A DNA stretch of 64,000 nt. Origin: Curtobacterium sp. Leaf261. Its GTDB lineage: Bacteria > Actinomycetota > Actinomycetes > Actinomycetales > Microbacteriaceae. The stretch lies in contig NZ_LMMJ01000008.1 of assembly GCF_001422205.1 (NCBI RefSeq), forward strand, positions 362,915 through 426,914. The letters are read 5' to 3'. The notes under the pieces were generated by a model. That model ran no database searches. It was not told the origin of the DNA and saw only the letters and a program-made list of their open reading frames with translations. The translations under genes and the position numbers were made by a program. Below are positions 46,936-55,508 of the stretch, piece after piece. How positions within the stretch are numbered: position 1 is the stretch's first letter; each line of letters opens with the position of its first letter.

Positions 46936-46949
46936 CCGGGACCGGCGGC

Positions 46950-46987
46950 GGCTCCAGACGCGTGCGGAACCGGCCTGGAGGCACGCC
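46950..46987. repeat. Hairpin family A, copy 11 (degenerate)
   Basis: GGCTCCAGACGCGTGC and GGCCTGGAGGCACGCC are weakly complementary and carry the family motif. It lies after the kinase stop and could end the cassette 1 transcript. The rest of the 145-bp gap up to the PKS start shows nothing else. Confidence 0.4.
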
Positions 46988-47080
46988 CCACCCGGGCGCG
47001 CGACGATCGGTCGTGGAGATGGGCGGCCCTGTGACCCGGCGAACCTGAGGGGCCCTGACCGCCCGGTGACAGGATGGTGT

Positions 47081-48214
47081 GTGTCCGCAACGATCCGCGC
47101 CATCGGTACCGCCGTCCCGCCCCGCACCCTCGACCAGGACGGGGCGATGCGGCTCTTCCAGGCGCAGCCGGGTCTCGGGCGTCTCGGGGAGCGTCTCGTG
47201 GGTGCAGCCTTCGGGGCGTCGGCCGTCGAGCGGCGCCACACCGTCGTCGAGGACCTGCACGAAGACCACCGGCCCGGGGCCTTCGTGGGTACCGACGGCG
47301 TGATCACCTCGCCGTCGACCGGCTTCCGGAACGACCGCTACCGCGAGCTCGCCATCCCGCTCTTCGTCGCTGCGGCCCGCGACGCGCTCGCCGCCGCCGA
47401 CATGACCGCCGACCAGGTCACCCACGTCGTCACCGTCTCCTGCACGGGCTTCACCCAACCGGGCCCGGACCTCGCGGTCGCGCAGCAGCTCGGGATGCGC
47501 CCCGGCGTCTTCCGGCACCACATCGGGTTCATGGGCTGCTACGCGGCCTTCCCCGCGCTCCGCACCGCTGCCGCGTTCTGCGAGGCCGACCCCGACGCCG
47601 TCGTCCTCGTGGTCTGCGCCGAGCTCTGCACCCTGCACGTCCGGGCGTCGTCGGACCCGGACCAGATCGTCGCGAACAGCGTGTTCGCCGACGGTGCCGC
47701 TGCCGCCGTGGTCGTGCCCGACTTGCCGAGCGCTCGGTTCGCCGATCCGGAGCAGTCCGACCTTCGACCCGGGCTCCGCATCGATGCGTTCGCCACGACC
47801 GTGATCCCCGAGGGCGCCGACGACATGGCCTGGAACATCGGCGACGAGGGCTTCGAGATGGTCCTCAGCACCGCCGTCCCGCGGCTCATCGAGCAGCACG
47901 TCGCCGAGGCGGTCGCGCCGGTCCTCGCGGCGATCGAGATCGGCTCCGCGGCGGAGGTCCCACTCTGGGCGGTGCACCCCGGTGGCCGCGCGATCCTCGA
48001 CCGCGTCGAGGAGGAGCTGGCGTTGCCGACGGACGCGGTCACGGCATCACGCGGCGTCCTCCGCGAGTACGGGAACATGTCGAGTGCGACGGTGCTCTTC
48101 GTGCTCGAGCGCATCCTCCGGAACCGGCCCGCGGACGGTACGCGCGTGGTCGCGCTGGCCTTCGGCCCCGGTCTGACGGTTGAGTCCGCAGCCCTCGAGG
48201 TGGTGCGCGCGTGA
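47081..48214 (+). CDS. Type III polyketide synthase (chalcone/stilbene synthase superfamily)
   Basis: 377 residues with the Cys-His-Asn triad: C153 in GFMGCYAAFPALR, H299 in WAVHPGGRAILD and N332 in LREYGNMSSAT. It condenses malonyl-CoA units onto a CoA starter without a carrier protein. The bacterial RppA/alkylresorcinol-like branch commonly yields naphthol or resorcinol pigments and lipids. The GTG start has AGGA 6 bases upstream. The gene overlaps a methyltransferase by GTGA. In many actinobacteria such pairs also include a UbiA prenyltransferase and an FAD oxidoreductase; neither is present here. Confidence 0.93.
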   Translation: MSATIRAIGTAVPPRTLDQDGAMRLFQAQPGLGRLGERLVGAAFGASAVERRHTVVEDLHEDHRPGAFVGTDGVITSPSTGFRNDRYRELAIPLFVAAARDALAAADMTADQVTHVVTVSCTGFTQPGPDLAVAQQLGMRPGVFRHHIGFMGCYAAFPALRTAAAFCEADPDAVVLVVCAELCTLHVRASSDPDQIVANSVFADGAAAAVVVPDLPSARFADPEQSDLRPGLRIDAFATTVIPEGADDMAWNIGDEGFEMVLSTAVPRLIEQHVAEAVAPVLAAIEIGSAAEVPLWAVHPGGRAILDRVEEELALPTDAVTASRGVLREYGNMSSATVLFVLERILRNRPADGTRVVALAFGPGLTVESAALEVVRA

Positions 48215-49008
48215 GCGACGGTCGCGACCGCGACCGGGAGACGGACTGGAGGCGCAGGGCGGGCTCCAGCCGCGCCTCCAGTCCGGTGGGTGGCCGGTTC
48301 CGGAACGGGGAGCCGCGGCATCCGGACCTCTCCGCGCGGGCGATCGGCCTGCCGGAGCTGATGGACGACCCGCGGTGCGATCCGCGGACGCTCGACCGGA
48401 CGTTCCGACGGTTCGCGGTGATCAACCCGCTCGTCGGTGGATGGCGCAGGGTGTGGCGGAACGGCATCCGCCCGGTGCTGGGATCGGACGGTTCGGCACG
48501 GATCCTCGACCTCGGGTGCGGTGGCGGCGACCTCGCACGGTCGATGGCACGGTGGGCGCGGGCGGACGGCCTCGACGTCGAGGTCGTGGGTGTCGACCCT
48601 GACGAGCGGGCGATCCGGGCCGCACGGCGAGCGGACACGCGGGGCGTGGACTTCCGGACCACCTCGAGCGGCGACCTGGTGGACGCGGGGGAGCGGTTCG
48701 ACGTCGTCGTGTCGAACCACGTCCTGCACCACCTCGGCGACGACGAACGCGACGGGTTCCTCGAGGACTCGGCGGCTCTCGCATCGCATCGCGTCGTCCA
48801 CAGCGACATCCGGCGATCGCGGGCGGCCTACCGGTCGTACGCGCTCGGGGCGCCGTTCGTCGCGGCGGGGACGTTCGTGCTCGTCGATGGCCTCCGCTCG
48901 ATCCGGCGGAGCTACACGGTGCCGGAGCTCGAGGCCGTCGTGCCTGCAGGCTGGCGGGTCCGGGCGTCGTCCCCGCACCGCATCCTGGCGATCCGCGACC
49001 CGGACTGA
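48211..49008 (+). CDS. Class I SAM-dependent methyltransferase paired with the type III PKS
   Basis: 265 residues. Motif I is ILDLGCGGGDLARSM near 97, motif II VVGVDPDERAIRAAR near 130, and a post-motif VVSNHVLHHL near 165. The C-terminal half is the usual small-molecule methyltransferase cap. It probably methylates the polyketide product. Residues 11-25 (TDWRRRAGSSRASSP) are encoded by hairpin family A copy 12, an in-frame element in the N-terminal tail before the conserved domain. GTG 48211 overlaps the PKS stop. Confidence 0.87.
   Translation: MSDGRDRDRETDWRRRAGSSRASSPVGGRFRNGEPRHPDLSARAIGLPELMDDPRCDPRTLDRTFRRFAVINPLVGGWRRVWRNGIRPVLGSDGSARILDLGCGGGDLARSMARWARADGLDVEVVGVDPDERAIRAARRADTRGVDFRTTSSGDLVDAGERFDVVVSNHVLHHLGDDERDGFLEDSAALASHRVVHSDIRRSRAAYRSYALGAPFVAAGTFVLVDGLRSIRRSYTVPELEAVVPAGWRVRASSPHRILAIRDPD
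48242..48285. repeat. Hairpin family A, copy 12 (complete, inside methyltransferase CDS)
   Basis: CGGACTGGAGGCGC and its exact complement form a perfect 14-bp stem around a 16-base loop, 44 bp in all. It lies at codons 11-25 of the methyltransferase and keeps the frame open. Confidence 0.85.
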
Positions 49009-49021
49009 CCTGCGGCGGCGG

Positions 49022-49456
49022 TCAGGTCGCGGCGGTCAGGAGGTCGGCGTGCAGGCGTGCCGCTCCCGCCGCGTCGAGGTCGAGGATCGCGCCCTCCGCG
49101 ACACCGAGATCGGACAGCGCACGCACCAGGTACAGCGGCACGGCATTCTCGGGGACCGTGCGCTCTGGTGCACCGCGGTCCGGCAGGACGCCGTCGCGGA
49201 CGCACGCCCAGAACGCCGGGGCTCCGACGTCCAGTTGCTCACGCAGGATGTGACTCCACATCCTCGCTCCGTACGTCGACCCGTCGACCGGCTTCGAGAT
49301 CCGGGTCCGGAGCACCCGCCGGTCCCAGAGCTCGAACTCGTAGGTCCGGTGGTGTCGGACCGGTCGGCCGGTCGCGCCCCGGACCAGCGTCCACCGCTCG
49401 CGCTCACAGAACGTGTCGTGGTGCTCCCGCGTCGGAGCTGGCGGCCTGTCACTCAC
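49022..49456 (-). CDS. Toxin of a type II toxin-antitoxin pair (cytotoxic translational repressor-like)
   Basis: 144 residues: HHDTFCERERWTLVRGA, then HHRTYEFEL-DRRVLRTRISKPVDGSTYGARMWSHILREQLDV (with short gaps) and FWACVRDGVLPDRG. I recognise this pattern from actinobacterial proteins annotated as cytotoxic translational repressors; a fold related to RelE-type RNases is plausible but unproven. GTG 49456 overlaps the antitoxin stop by 8 bases (GTGAGTGA), so it is translated second, as expected for a toxin. It converges on the methyltransferase with 13 bases between stops. Confidence 0.75.
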   Translation of the reverse strand: MSDRPPAPTREHHDTFCERERWTLVRGATGRPVRHHRTYEFELWDRRVLRTRISKPVDGSTYGARMWSHILREQLDVGAPAFWACVRDGVLPDRGAPERTVPENAVPLYLVRALSDLGVAEGAILDLDAAGAARLHADLLTAAT

Positions 49457-49868
49457 CGCCGTGGTCCAGCCAGTCGAGCAGCTCCTCGTCGGTGCTGAGT
49501 CGGATGAGTTGCACCAGACCCCATGCACCCTGGTGGTTCGGCGCATGTCGGAGTCGGGCGTACCAGTCCTCGGCGTACTCACGGAGGACGAGCACCAGGT
49601 CGACGAGGGCATCGGCGATCGTCGAACCCTCCGCCGCGAACGGACGATCGGCCATCAGTGCGACCACGTGCCCGTCCTCGCGGAACACCGAGACACGCGG
49701 CGAGACCGTCTGGAAGAAGTAGCCGCGGAGACGCTCGACCGGGAGCATGGCGGACAGCTGGCCGTCTCGAGCCACCGTGACCGTGCGGCCGTCGGCCGTT
49801 GCATCGAGCATGTCCTTGAAGTGCGCCCGGGCCCCCGAATACGTCGGGTAATCCACCGTGATGGGCAT
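49449..49868 (-). CDS. Phd/YefM-like antitoxin with long C-terminal domain
   Basis: 139 residues. The N-terminal TYSGARAHFKDMLDATADGRTVTVARDGQLSAML is a Phd-type DNA-binding fold. The remaining 90 residues, including REYAEDWYARLRHAPNH and WGLVQLIRLS, form an extension longer than in classical Phd antitoxins and probably neutralise the toxin. GGAAGGA precedes ATG 49868. An ATG 15 bases upstream is possible but less well placed. A three-site repeat of GTACGTCAC lies immediately upstream, the likely autoregulatory operator. Confidence 0.78.
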   Translation of the reverse strand: MPITVDYPTYSGARAHFKDMLDATADGRTVTVARDGQLSAMLPVERLRGYFFQTVSPRVSVFREDGHVVALMADRPFAAEGSTIADALVDLVLVLREYAEDWYARLRHAPNHQGAWGLVQLIRLSTDEELLDWLDHGGE

Positions 49869-49885
49869 CCGCAGTCCTTCCATCC

Positions 49886-49921
49886 GTGACGTACGCCGCG
49901 TACGTCACGTACGTCACGTAC
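49886..49921 (-). promoter_or_regulatory. Operator repeats of the toxin-antitoxin pair
   Basis: GTGACGTAC (49886-49894) forms a perfect inverted repeat with GTACGTCAC (49900-49908). A second direct copy follows at 49909-49917, then GTAC. The block is 18 bases before the antitoxin start, matching conditional cooperative autoregulation of Phd-type systems. Confidence 0.7.
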
Positions 49922-49940
49922 TCAGGCTAGCATCTTCCCC

Positions 49941-52046
49941 TCAGCGGGTCCCGCCGCCCACCGTCCTCGCCGTGCTCACCCGCAGGAAGTCGAACGTGCT
50001 CGTGAACCCGGCGCCGCCGAGCGAGATCAGGCCGATGCGCGGGTGGGTCCCGAGGTCCGCCGTCCACGTGCCGCCCTGGACGAAGTGGCGCCCGTCGACG
50101 CTCGTGGACGCGGTGTAGACGTCCTGGCCGTCGACCCGGTGATGTGCGATGCGGAGCGTCGTCCACGAACCGACCGGCCCGACCACCATGTTCCCGTAGT
50201 TCGGGGCCCCCTCCGGCTGTGGGGTGACCTCCTTGCCGAACTCGGTCTGCCGGGTGTCGTAGATCGAGTTCGACACGAGCCGGACGTAGTTGCCGTCGTC
50301 CCCGGACACGATGAGTCCGCCCTGGACGTAGTTCACGCCGTCGCCGGTGGCCGGGGTGTCGACCTTGACCCGGGTCTCGAGCACGTAGTCACCGCGCGGG
50401 GCCGCCTCGCTGAGCACCGACGCGAGCGGTGTCTGCGGCGGGTGGAGGTCGGCGTCCTGCGTCTGCCACCGGAACGAACCGCCGCGGACGGACCAGGTCG
50501 ACCGGTCGGGCTCGCGGGTCCAGGAGAGCGAGGACGGCAACGCGTGACCGGTGAAGTCCGTGGACGCCGAGCCGATCGTGCGGCCGGGGACGATCACCGG
50601 AGCGGGCTGTGCGACGGCCGCCGCACGGTCACCCGGCTGGGCCGCCGGGGCCTGCTGCCGGTCGTCTGACGGCCCGGCACCACCGCGGACGCTCGGCCAC
50701 CCGTCGTTCCAGTCGAGCTGGTCGATGAGCACCGGGCGCTTGGTGTACCCGGTCTGCCCCGCGTAGTACGGGTCGTTCCGGTCGACCGCGTGGTAGATGA
50801 TCCAGTCCTGCCCGGCGAAGTCGGTGACGACGGTGTCGTGCCCGGTCCCGACCCATCGGTTGCCGTTCTGGGCCAGCAGCGGGGTCCCACCGACGCGGGT
50901 GTCGAGGATCGAGACCCCGTCGCGGTCGACGAACGGCCCGAGGGGGCTCTTCGACCGTGCGACGAACACGCCGTACCCGGTGAGTGAGCCGTTGCAGCAG
51001 TTCGTGGCCGAACCCTGGAAGTACCACCAGCCGTCGTGGTGCATCAGGAACGCGCCCTCGTAGCGGTTGTCGATCGCGATCGGCGTCTCGGAGGCGGGGT
51101 CGGACCGGAGTCCGTCGGTGCTGAGCGTCCGGACGTTCACTCCGCCGAAGTAGCTGCCGAAGTACACGTACGTCGTGCCGTGGTCGGTGATGACCTCAGG
51201 GTCGTACTCCCACCGGTAGCCGTCGCCGTTCGGGGCCGTCTGCGGAGCGACGACCGGGCCGCCCGAGTCCGTCCACGGACCCGTCGGGCTCGAGCTCGTG
51301 GCCACGCCGACGGCCGAGCCGCCACCCGTCGGGCCGGTCGCGCTCGGGGTGTCCGAGGCGGCGTAGTACATGAACCAGGTGCCGGCCCGGCCGTGCGACC
51401 CTGCGCGGTACAGGACGTCCGGCGCCCAGATCCCGTTCGCGTCGCCGACCCAGGCGGGCTTCGCGGTGAACGCGTCACCGACGGACGTCCAGGTCGTCAG
51501 GTCGGTCGAGCGGTACGTCGGGACGACGTGCTGGACGAGGGAGCCGTCGGCGTTCTGCTCCGTCGCGCTGAGCGCGTCGGACGTGCAGTACAGGTACCAG
51601 TTCCGGTCGCCGTCCGCCCCGTGCACCGCGGTCGGGTCGGCGCAGCTGGCCGCCGTCTGACCGTCCGGGAGGCGCAGTGCGAGTGGGTTCTGGTACGTCG
51701 CGCCCCGCTGGTGGTGGCGGTCCGGCGACGCTGCCGCGCCTCCCGAGACCGACGGGGCGCCCGGGGCTGCCGACGTGGACGGAGCGGCTGTCGGGGACGG
51801 CGTGTGCGTCGCCGACGGTGTCGCGCCGGGGACGGACGTGGGGCTCGTCGAGGGGGCCGTGGCAGTGGCGGGTGCTCCGCTCGGGGTCGCTGACGGGCTC
51901 GCCGCCGCACTCGTACTCGCCGTCGCACTCGCACTCGGCTGCACGGACGGGACGGCACCGGCCGCTGCGGGGAGCACGCCGGCTCCGATGAGCCCGACGG
52001 TCAGGACGCCGATCGTCAGGAACGCTGCTCGGGTTGCACGGGGCAC
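49941..52046 (-). CDS. Secreted GH43-type arabinan-degrading enzyme with C-terminal beta-sandwich domain
   Basis: 701 residues. A signal peptide (AFLTIGVLTVGLIGAGVLPAA) and an Ala/Ser/Thr/Pro linker lead to a five-bladed GH43 domain (about 120-460). The catalytic acids are visible in SCADPTAV (base), YDPEVI and RYEGAF (acid). GWWYFQGSATNCC and VGTGHDTVV are typical of endo-1,5-alpha-arabinanases. The C-terminal 200 residues form a DUF1349/concanavalin-like domain that may bind glycan. It would cut plant arabinan outside the cell. GTG 52046 has GAGAG upstream. The gene sits after cassette 2 on the same strand but beyond a strong terminator. Confidence 0.88.
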   Translation of the reverse strand: MPRATRAAFLTIGVLTVGLIGAGVLPAAAGAVPSVQPSASATASTSAAASPSATPSGAPATATAPSTSPTSVPGATPSATHTPSPTAAPSTSAAPGAPSVSGGAAASPDRHHQRGATYQNPLALRLPDGQTAASCADPTAVHGADGDRNWYLYCTSDALSATEQNADGSLVQHVVPTYRSTDLTTWTSVGDAFTAKPAWVGDANGIWAPDVLYRAGSHGRAGTWFMYYAASDTPSATGPTGGGSAVGVATSSSPTGPWTDSGGPVVAPQTAPNGDGYRWEYDPEVITDHGTTYVYFGSYFGGVNVRTLSTDGLRSDPASETPIAIDNRYEGAFLMHHDGWWYFQGSATNCCNGSLTGYGVFVARSKSPLGPFVDRDGVSILDTRVGGTPLLAQNGNRWVGTGHDTVVTDFAGQDWIIYHAVDRNDPYYAGQTGYTKRPVLIDQLDWNDGWPSVRGGAGPSDDRQQAPAAQPGDRAAAVAQPAPVIVPGRTIGSASTDFTGHALPSSLSWTREPDRSTWSVRGGSFRWQTQDADLHPPQTPLASVLSEAAPRGDYVLETRVKVDTPATGDGVNYVQGGLIVSGDDGNYVRLVSNSIYDTRQTEFGKEVTPQPEGAPNYGNMVVGPVGSWTTLRIAHHRVDGQDVYTASTSVDGRHFVQGGTWTADLGTHPRIGLISLGGAGFTSTFDFLRVSTARTVGGGTR

Positions 52047-52131
52047 GGTGGCTCTCTCTCGTCGTTGAGGAGTGGTGCGCGTGACGCTACTCCCGCCCAC
52101 CGACGACGGCCGACCCCGCACCGGGCGACGC

Positions 52132-52173
52132 GATCCCCTCCGCCCCACGGGATGCCGTGGCGGGGAGGGGATC
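52132..52173 (-). terminator. Terminator of sugar cassette 2
   Basis: A 19-bp stem (GATCCCCTCCGCCCCACGG with its partner, two mismatches) and a 4-base loop, 58 bases after the kinase stop and 86 bases before the GH43 start. It separates the cassette from the arabinanase. Confidence 0.7.
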
Positions 52174-52193
52174 CGGTCGAGCGCTGGCGCGGT

Positions 52194-52238
52194 CTCCGCC
52201 TCAGCGGACTCCGCCTCAGCGGTCTCCGCCTCAGCGGA
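52194..52238. repeat. Three 15-bp tandem repeats over the kinase stop codon
   Basis: CTCCGCCTCAGCGGA is repeated three times with one variable base (52194, 52209, 52224). The third unit contains the stop codon of the kinase gene. It is probably a slippage array. Confidence 0.8.
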
Positions 52239-53334
52239 TGGGCGCCGTCGTCGAGGCGAACTCCCGGGTCGCGACACCGGCCCGGTAGCGCTCCAGGGCC
52301 TCCGCCGACGCCCCGACGGACTCCAGCGCCGCGAGCCCGGCGCCGAGCACCGGCGGCGTCGTCACCCACGTCGGGACCGCTCCCGGCGCGATCGCACCGA
52401 GTCCGGCCACGACGCCCTCGACGAGCAGCGGGTGCCGAGCTGCGAGCACGCCACCGCCGAGCACGACCGGCACGGCGGACGACAGGAGCCCGAGCCGCCG
52501 CATCGCCGTCGTCGCGAGCAGCACGATCTCCTCGGCCTGTCGGTCGACGACGGACCTGGCGACCGTGTCCCCGGCGCCGGCGACCTCGAACAGCACCGGG
52601 CAGAGCCGGTTGAACGTCTCGTAGCCGAGCCGGCCGAAGTGGATCGCCTCGGTCACCTCGCGGACGGTCGACAGGCCGAGCGCCGCGGGGACGGCGTCGA
52701 CGAGCGCCGTGGCGGGACCCCGGCCGTCGTCGGCACGAGCCGCGTGCCAGAGCGCCCGGTTGCCGAGGTACGCCCCGCCGCCCCAGTCGCCGGAGATGTC
52801 CCCGATCGCCGGGAACCGCGCCGTTGCACCGTCCGCGCGGACCCCGATGGCGTTGATGCCGGTGCCGCAGACGACCGCGACGGCGTCGGCGGAGAGGGTG
52901 CCCGCGCGGAGCAGGGCGAACAGGTCGTTGTCGAGGACGTCCGGTGCGCCGCCGTCCGAGGACCAGTGCGCGAGTGCCGTGGCCGCGGCGTCGAGCTCGT
53001 CGGGGAGGTCGAGCCCGGCGAGGTAGACGTGCGTCGTCAGGATCTCGCGGCCACCGAGGTCGTCGACGACCCGCGCACGGACGTCGTCGAGGATCGGCCC
53101 CGCGACGTCCCACCCGCGGGTCTGCGGGTTCGACCCCGGACCCCGGGCGTGCCCGACGACGGCACCGTCGAGACCGATCGCGACGACGTCGGTCTTCGAC
53201 CCGCCGCCGTCCACGGCGAGCACCACCGGACCACCCGACGCCGACGCGGCGGCTGCCGGACGCGACCCGGTTCCGGACTGGAGGGTCGTGGCGGCGCCGT
53301 CCCGCGCCTCCCGTCCGTCCGTCAACGCGCCCAT
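52231..53334 (-). CDS. BadF/BadG/BcrA/BcrD-type sugar kinase, cassette 2
   Basis: 367 residues. ASKHA motifs are LAVDGGGSKTDVVAIG near 38-53, VCGTGINAIG with ISGDWGGGAYLG in the middle, and VVLGGGVLAAR near 290. It is homologous to the cassette 1 kinase. Residues 6-20 (DGREARDGAATTLQS) come from hairpin family A copy 13 and precede the conserved fold, so the N-terminal extension is an acquired tail. ATG 53334 overlaps the GH4 stop by 13 bases. An internal start near residue 33 cannot be excluded. Expected role: ATP-dependent phosphorylation of the imported sugar before GH4 cleavage. Confidence 0.87.
   Translation of the reverse strand: MGALTDGREARDGAATTLQSGTGSRPAAAASASGGPVVLAVDGGGSKTDVVAIGLDGAVVGHARGPGSNPQTRGWDVAGPILDDVRARVVDDLGGREILTTHVYLAGLDLPDELDAAATALAHWSSDGGAPDVLDNDLFALLRAGTLSADAVAVVCGTGINAIGVRADGATARFPAIGDISGDWGGGAYLGNRALWHAARADDGRGPATALVDAVPAALGLSTVREVTEAIHFGRLGYETFNRLCPVLFEVAGAGDTVARSVVDRQAEEIVLLATTAMRRLGLLSSAVPVVLGGGVLAARHPLLVEGVVAGLGAIAPGAVPTWVTTPPVLGAGLAALESVGASAEALERYRAGVATREFASTTAPIR
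53273..53319. repeat. Hairpin family A, copy 13 (inside kinase CDS)
   Basis: CCGGACTGGAGGGTC and GCGCCTCCCGTCCG arms around a GC-rich loop. It is read in frame as the N-terminal tail of the kinase and ends 3 bases before the GH4 stop. Confidence 0.75.
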
Positions 53335-54596
53335 GCCAGGTGGTCCGCGTTGTTCGCGATGAGCAGGTCGGTGAGCTTCTCCGCCTTGTCCACCTGGCCG
53401 ACGAGGGGGTGCGCGAGCATCGCGTGCAGGACACGGTCCCGGCCACCGTGGACCGCCGCCTCGAGGGCGAGCCGCTCATACCCCGCGACGTGCGCGACGA
53501 GCGCGGCCTTGTCCGCCTCGAGCGCTGCCACCGGCAGCGGGGTGATCCCCGACGCGTGCACCCGCGACGGGACCTCGATGACGTGGTCGTCCGGCAGGAA
53601 CGCGAACGTGCCGTCGTTCCGGACGTTGAGCACCTGCACGTCGCCGCGGTCGGACAGGATCGACGAGAGCACGTCGATCGCCGCCTCGGAGTAGTACGCA
53701 CCACCGCGCTGCTCGAGCTCGACGGGCTTCGTGACGACCGATTCGTCGGCGTACTTCGCGAGGAGGGCCCGCTCCGTCTCCATCACGGCCTCGGCGCGGG
53801 TCGGTTCGTGCAGCTGCTCCTCGAGGACGATGTCGTGCTCGTAGAAGTACCGCAGGTAGTACGACGGCACGGCGCGCTGCAGGCGGAGGAGTGCCGGCGC
53901 CATGTGCACGCTCTCCGCGACCTCGTCGAGCTGGACTCCGACGAGCTCGTCGATGACGTCGCGCTCGCTGCCGTCCTCGGCCCGGATGTGGACGCCGCGC
54001 TCCCACGTCAGGTGGTTCAGTCCGACGTGGTCGAGCCGGACGTGGTCGGCCGCGACGCCGTACTGCTCCGCGAAGCGGCGCTGGAAGCCGATCGCGACGT
54101 TGCAGAGCCCGACCGCGCGGTGCCCGGCCTCGAGGAGCGCCCGCGTGACGATGCCGACCGGGTTCGTGAAGTCGACGATCCAGGCGTCCGGCTTGGCGTG
54201 CTTCCGGATCAGCTCGGCGTACTCGAGCACGACCGGCACGGTGCGGAGCGCCTTCGCGAACCCGCCCGGTCCCGTCGTCTCCTGGCCGATGCAGCAGGCC
54301 TCGTGCGGCCAGGTCTCGTCGCCCTTCCGTGCGTTCTGCCCCCCGATGCGGAGCTGCAGCATGACCGCGTCGGCGTCGGACACCCCCGCGACGACGTCGT
54401 CGGTGACGTGGATCGTGCCCGGGTGTCCGGCGTGCGCGAACATCCGCTTCGCGACACCGCCGACGAGCTCCCGACGGACGGGGTCCGGGTCGACGAGCCA
54501 GAGCTCGTCGATCGGCAGTTGGTCGCGGAGCCGGGCGAACCCGTCGACGAGTTCTGGTGTGTAGGTGGATCCTCCACCGATGACCGTGAGTTTCAC
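53322..54596 (-). CDS. GH4 family 6-phospho-beta-glucosidase-like enzyme, cassette 2
   Basis: 424 residues with the same residue positions as its cassette 1 paralogue: NAD site LTVIGGGSTYTPEL, C165 in GLCNVAIG, N194-H195 in VGLNHLTW and the tyrosine in RGGAYYSEAA. It should cleave a 6-phosphoglycoside by NAD- and Mn2+-dependent redox-elimination in the cytosol. The gene starts 8 bases after the upstream permease stop. The paralogues differ mostly in surface loops, so a different aglycone or linkage is likely. Confidence 0.9.
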   Translation of the reverse strand: MKLTVIGGGSTYTPELVDGFARLRDQLPIDELWLVDPDPVRRELVGGVAKRMFAHAGHPGTIHVTDDVVAGVSDADAVMLQLRIGGQNARKGDETWPHEACCIGQETTGPGGFAKALRTVPVVLEYAELIRKHAKPDAWIVDFTNPVGIVTRALLEAGHRAVGLCNVAIGFQRRFAEQYGVAADHVRLDHVGLNHLTWERGVHIRAEDGSERDVIDELVGVQLDEVAESVHMAPALLRLQRAVPSYYLRYFYEHDIVLEEQLHEPTRAEAVMETERALLAKYADESVVTKPVELEQRGGAYYSEAAIDVLSSILSDRGDVQVLNVRNDGTFAFLPDDHVIEVPSRVHASGITPLPVAALEADKAALVAHVAGYERLALEAAVHGGRDRVLHAMLAHPLVGQVDKAEKLTDLLIANNADHLAWAR

Positions 54597-54603
54597 TGTG
54601 GTG

Positions 54604-55500
54604 CTATCCCTTCACGCCGGAGAGCGCGATGCCCTCGACGAAGACCTTCTGAGCGAAGAAGAAGATGACGACGACCGGGATCATGATGACGACGGTCATC
54701 GCCATCGTCAGACTCCAGTCGGTGCCGTGCTGACCGCGGAACGTGGCGAGACCGTAGGCGACGGGCCACGCCGCCTGGTTCTCGGACGCGTACAGGAGCG
54801 GCCCGTAGTAGTCGTTCCACGAGTTGAAGAACATGAAGATCGCCGCTGCCGCGATGCCCGGGCGCGCCATCGGCACGATCACGCTCCAGAGCACCTTCCA
54901 CTCCCCGGCACCGTCCATCCGGGCGGCGTCCCCGTACTCCTTCGGGATCGTCAGGAAGAACTGCCGGAGCAGGAAGATGCTGAACGCGTCGCCGAGGAGG
55001 TTCGGCAGGATCAGCGGCCAGAGCGTCCCGGTGAGGTGCAGGTGGCTCCAGAGGATGTAGACCGGCACGGCGGTGACCTGCGGGGGGAGCAGCATCGTCA
55101 CGATGATCGCCGTGAAGATGAGGTTCGCCCCCTTGAAGCGGATCTGCGCGAGGGCGTACGCCGCCGGCACACTCGCGAGCAGCATGAACAGCGTCGCGAG
55201 CACCGCGTACATCGCGGAGTTCCCGAACCACTGCGCCAGCGGCAGCGTGGTGAACACCCTCGCGTAGTTGCTCCACTCCCAGGTGGTGGGGATGATCGAC
55301 GCCGTCAGGGCCTGGTTGCTCGACATGAGCGAGGTCAGGACGACGAAGACGATGGGCGCGAGGGTGATCACGCCGAGCGCCACGAGTGCGGCGTGCTCGG
55401 CGACCCAGAGGAGGCCGCGGTTCGAGCCCCGTGGACGGACGAACCGGGGTCGGGCGTCGCGCGACATGGTGTCGGCGACGGGGCGGGAGAGCGTGGTCAT
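54604..55500 (-). CDS. ABC sugar permease, MalG-type, cassette 2
   Basis: 298 residues, six membrane segments. The EAA loop is KEYGDAARMDGAGEWKVLWSVIVP, and it ends QKVFVEGIALSGVKG, the counterpart of the cassette 1 C-terminus QRQFVQGIALSGVKE. It is the second channel subunit. The start at 55500 is 8 bases before the MalF-type gene's stop, so the genes are tightly linked. No ATPase is in the cassette. Confidence 0.92.
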   Translation of the reverse strand: MTTLSRPVADTMSRDARPRFVRPRGSNRGLLWVAEHAALVALGVITLAPIVFVVLTSLMSSNQALTASIIPTTWEWSNYARVFTTLPLAQWFGNSAMYAVLATLFMLLASVPAAYALAQIRFKGANLIFTAIIVTMLLPPQVTAVPVYILWSHLHLTGTLWPLILPNLLGDAFSIFLLRQFFLTIPKEYGDAARMDGAGEWKVLWSVIVPMARPGIAAAAIFMFFNSWNDYYGPLLYASENQAAWPVAYGLATFRGQHGTDWSLTMAMTVVIMIPVVVIFFFAQKVFVEGIALSGVKG

Positions 55501-55508
55501 CGTGGCTC

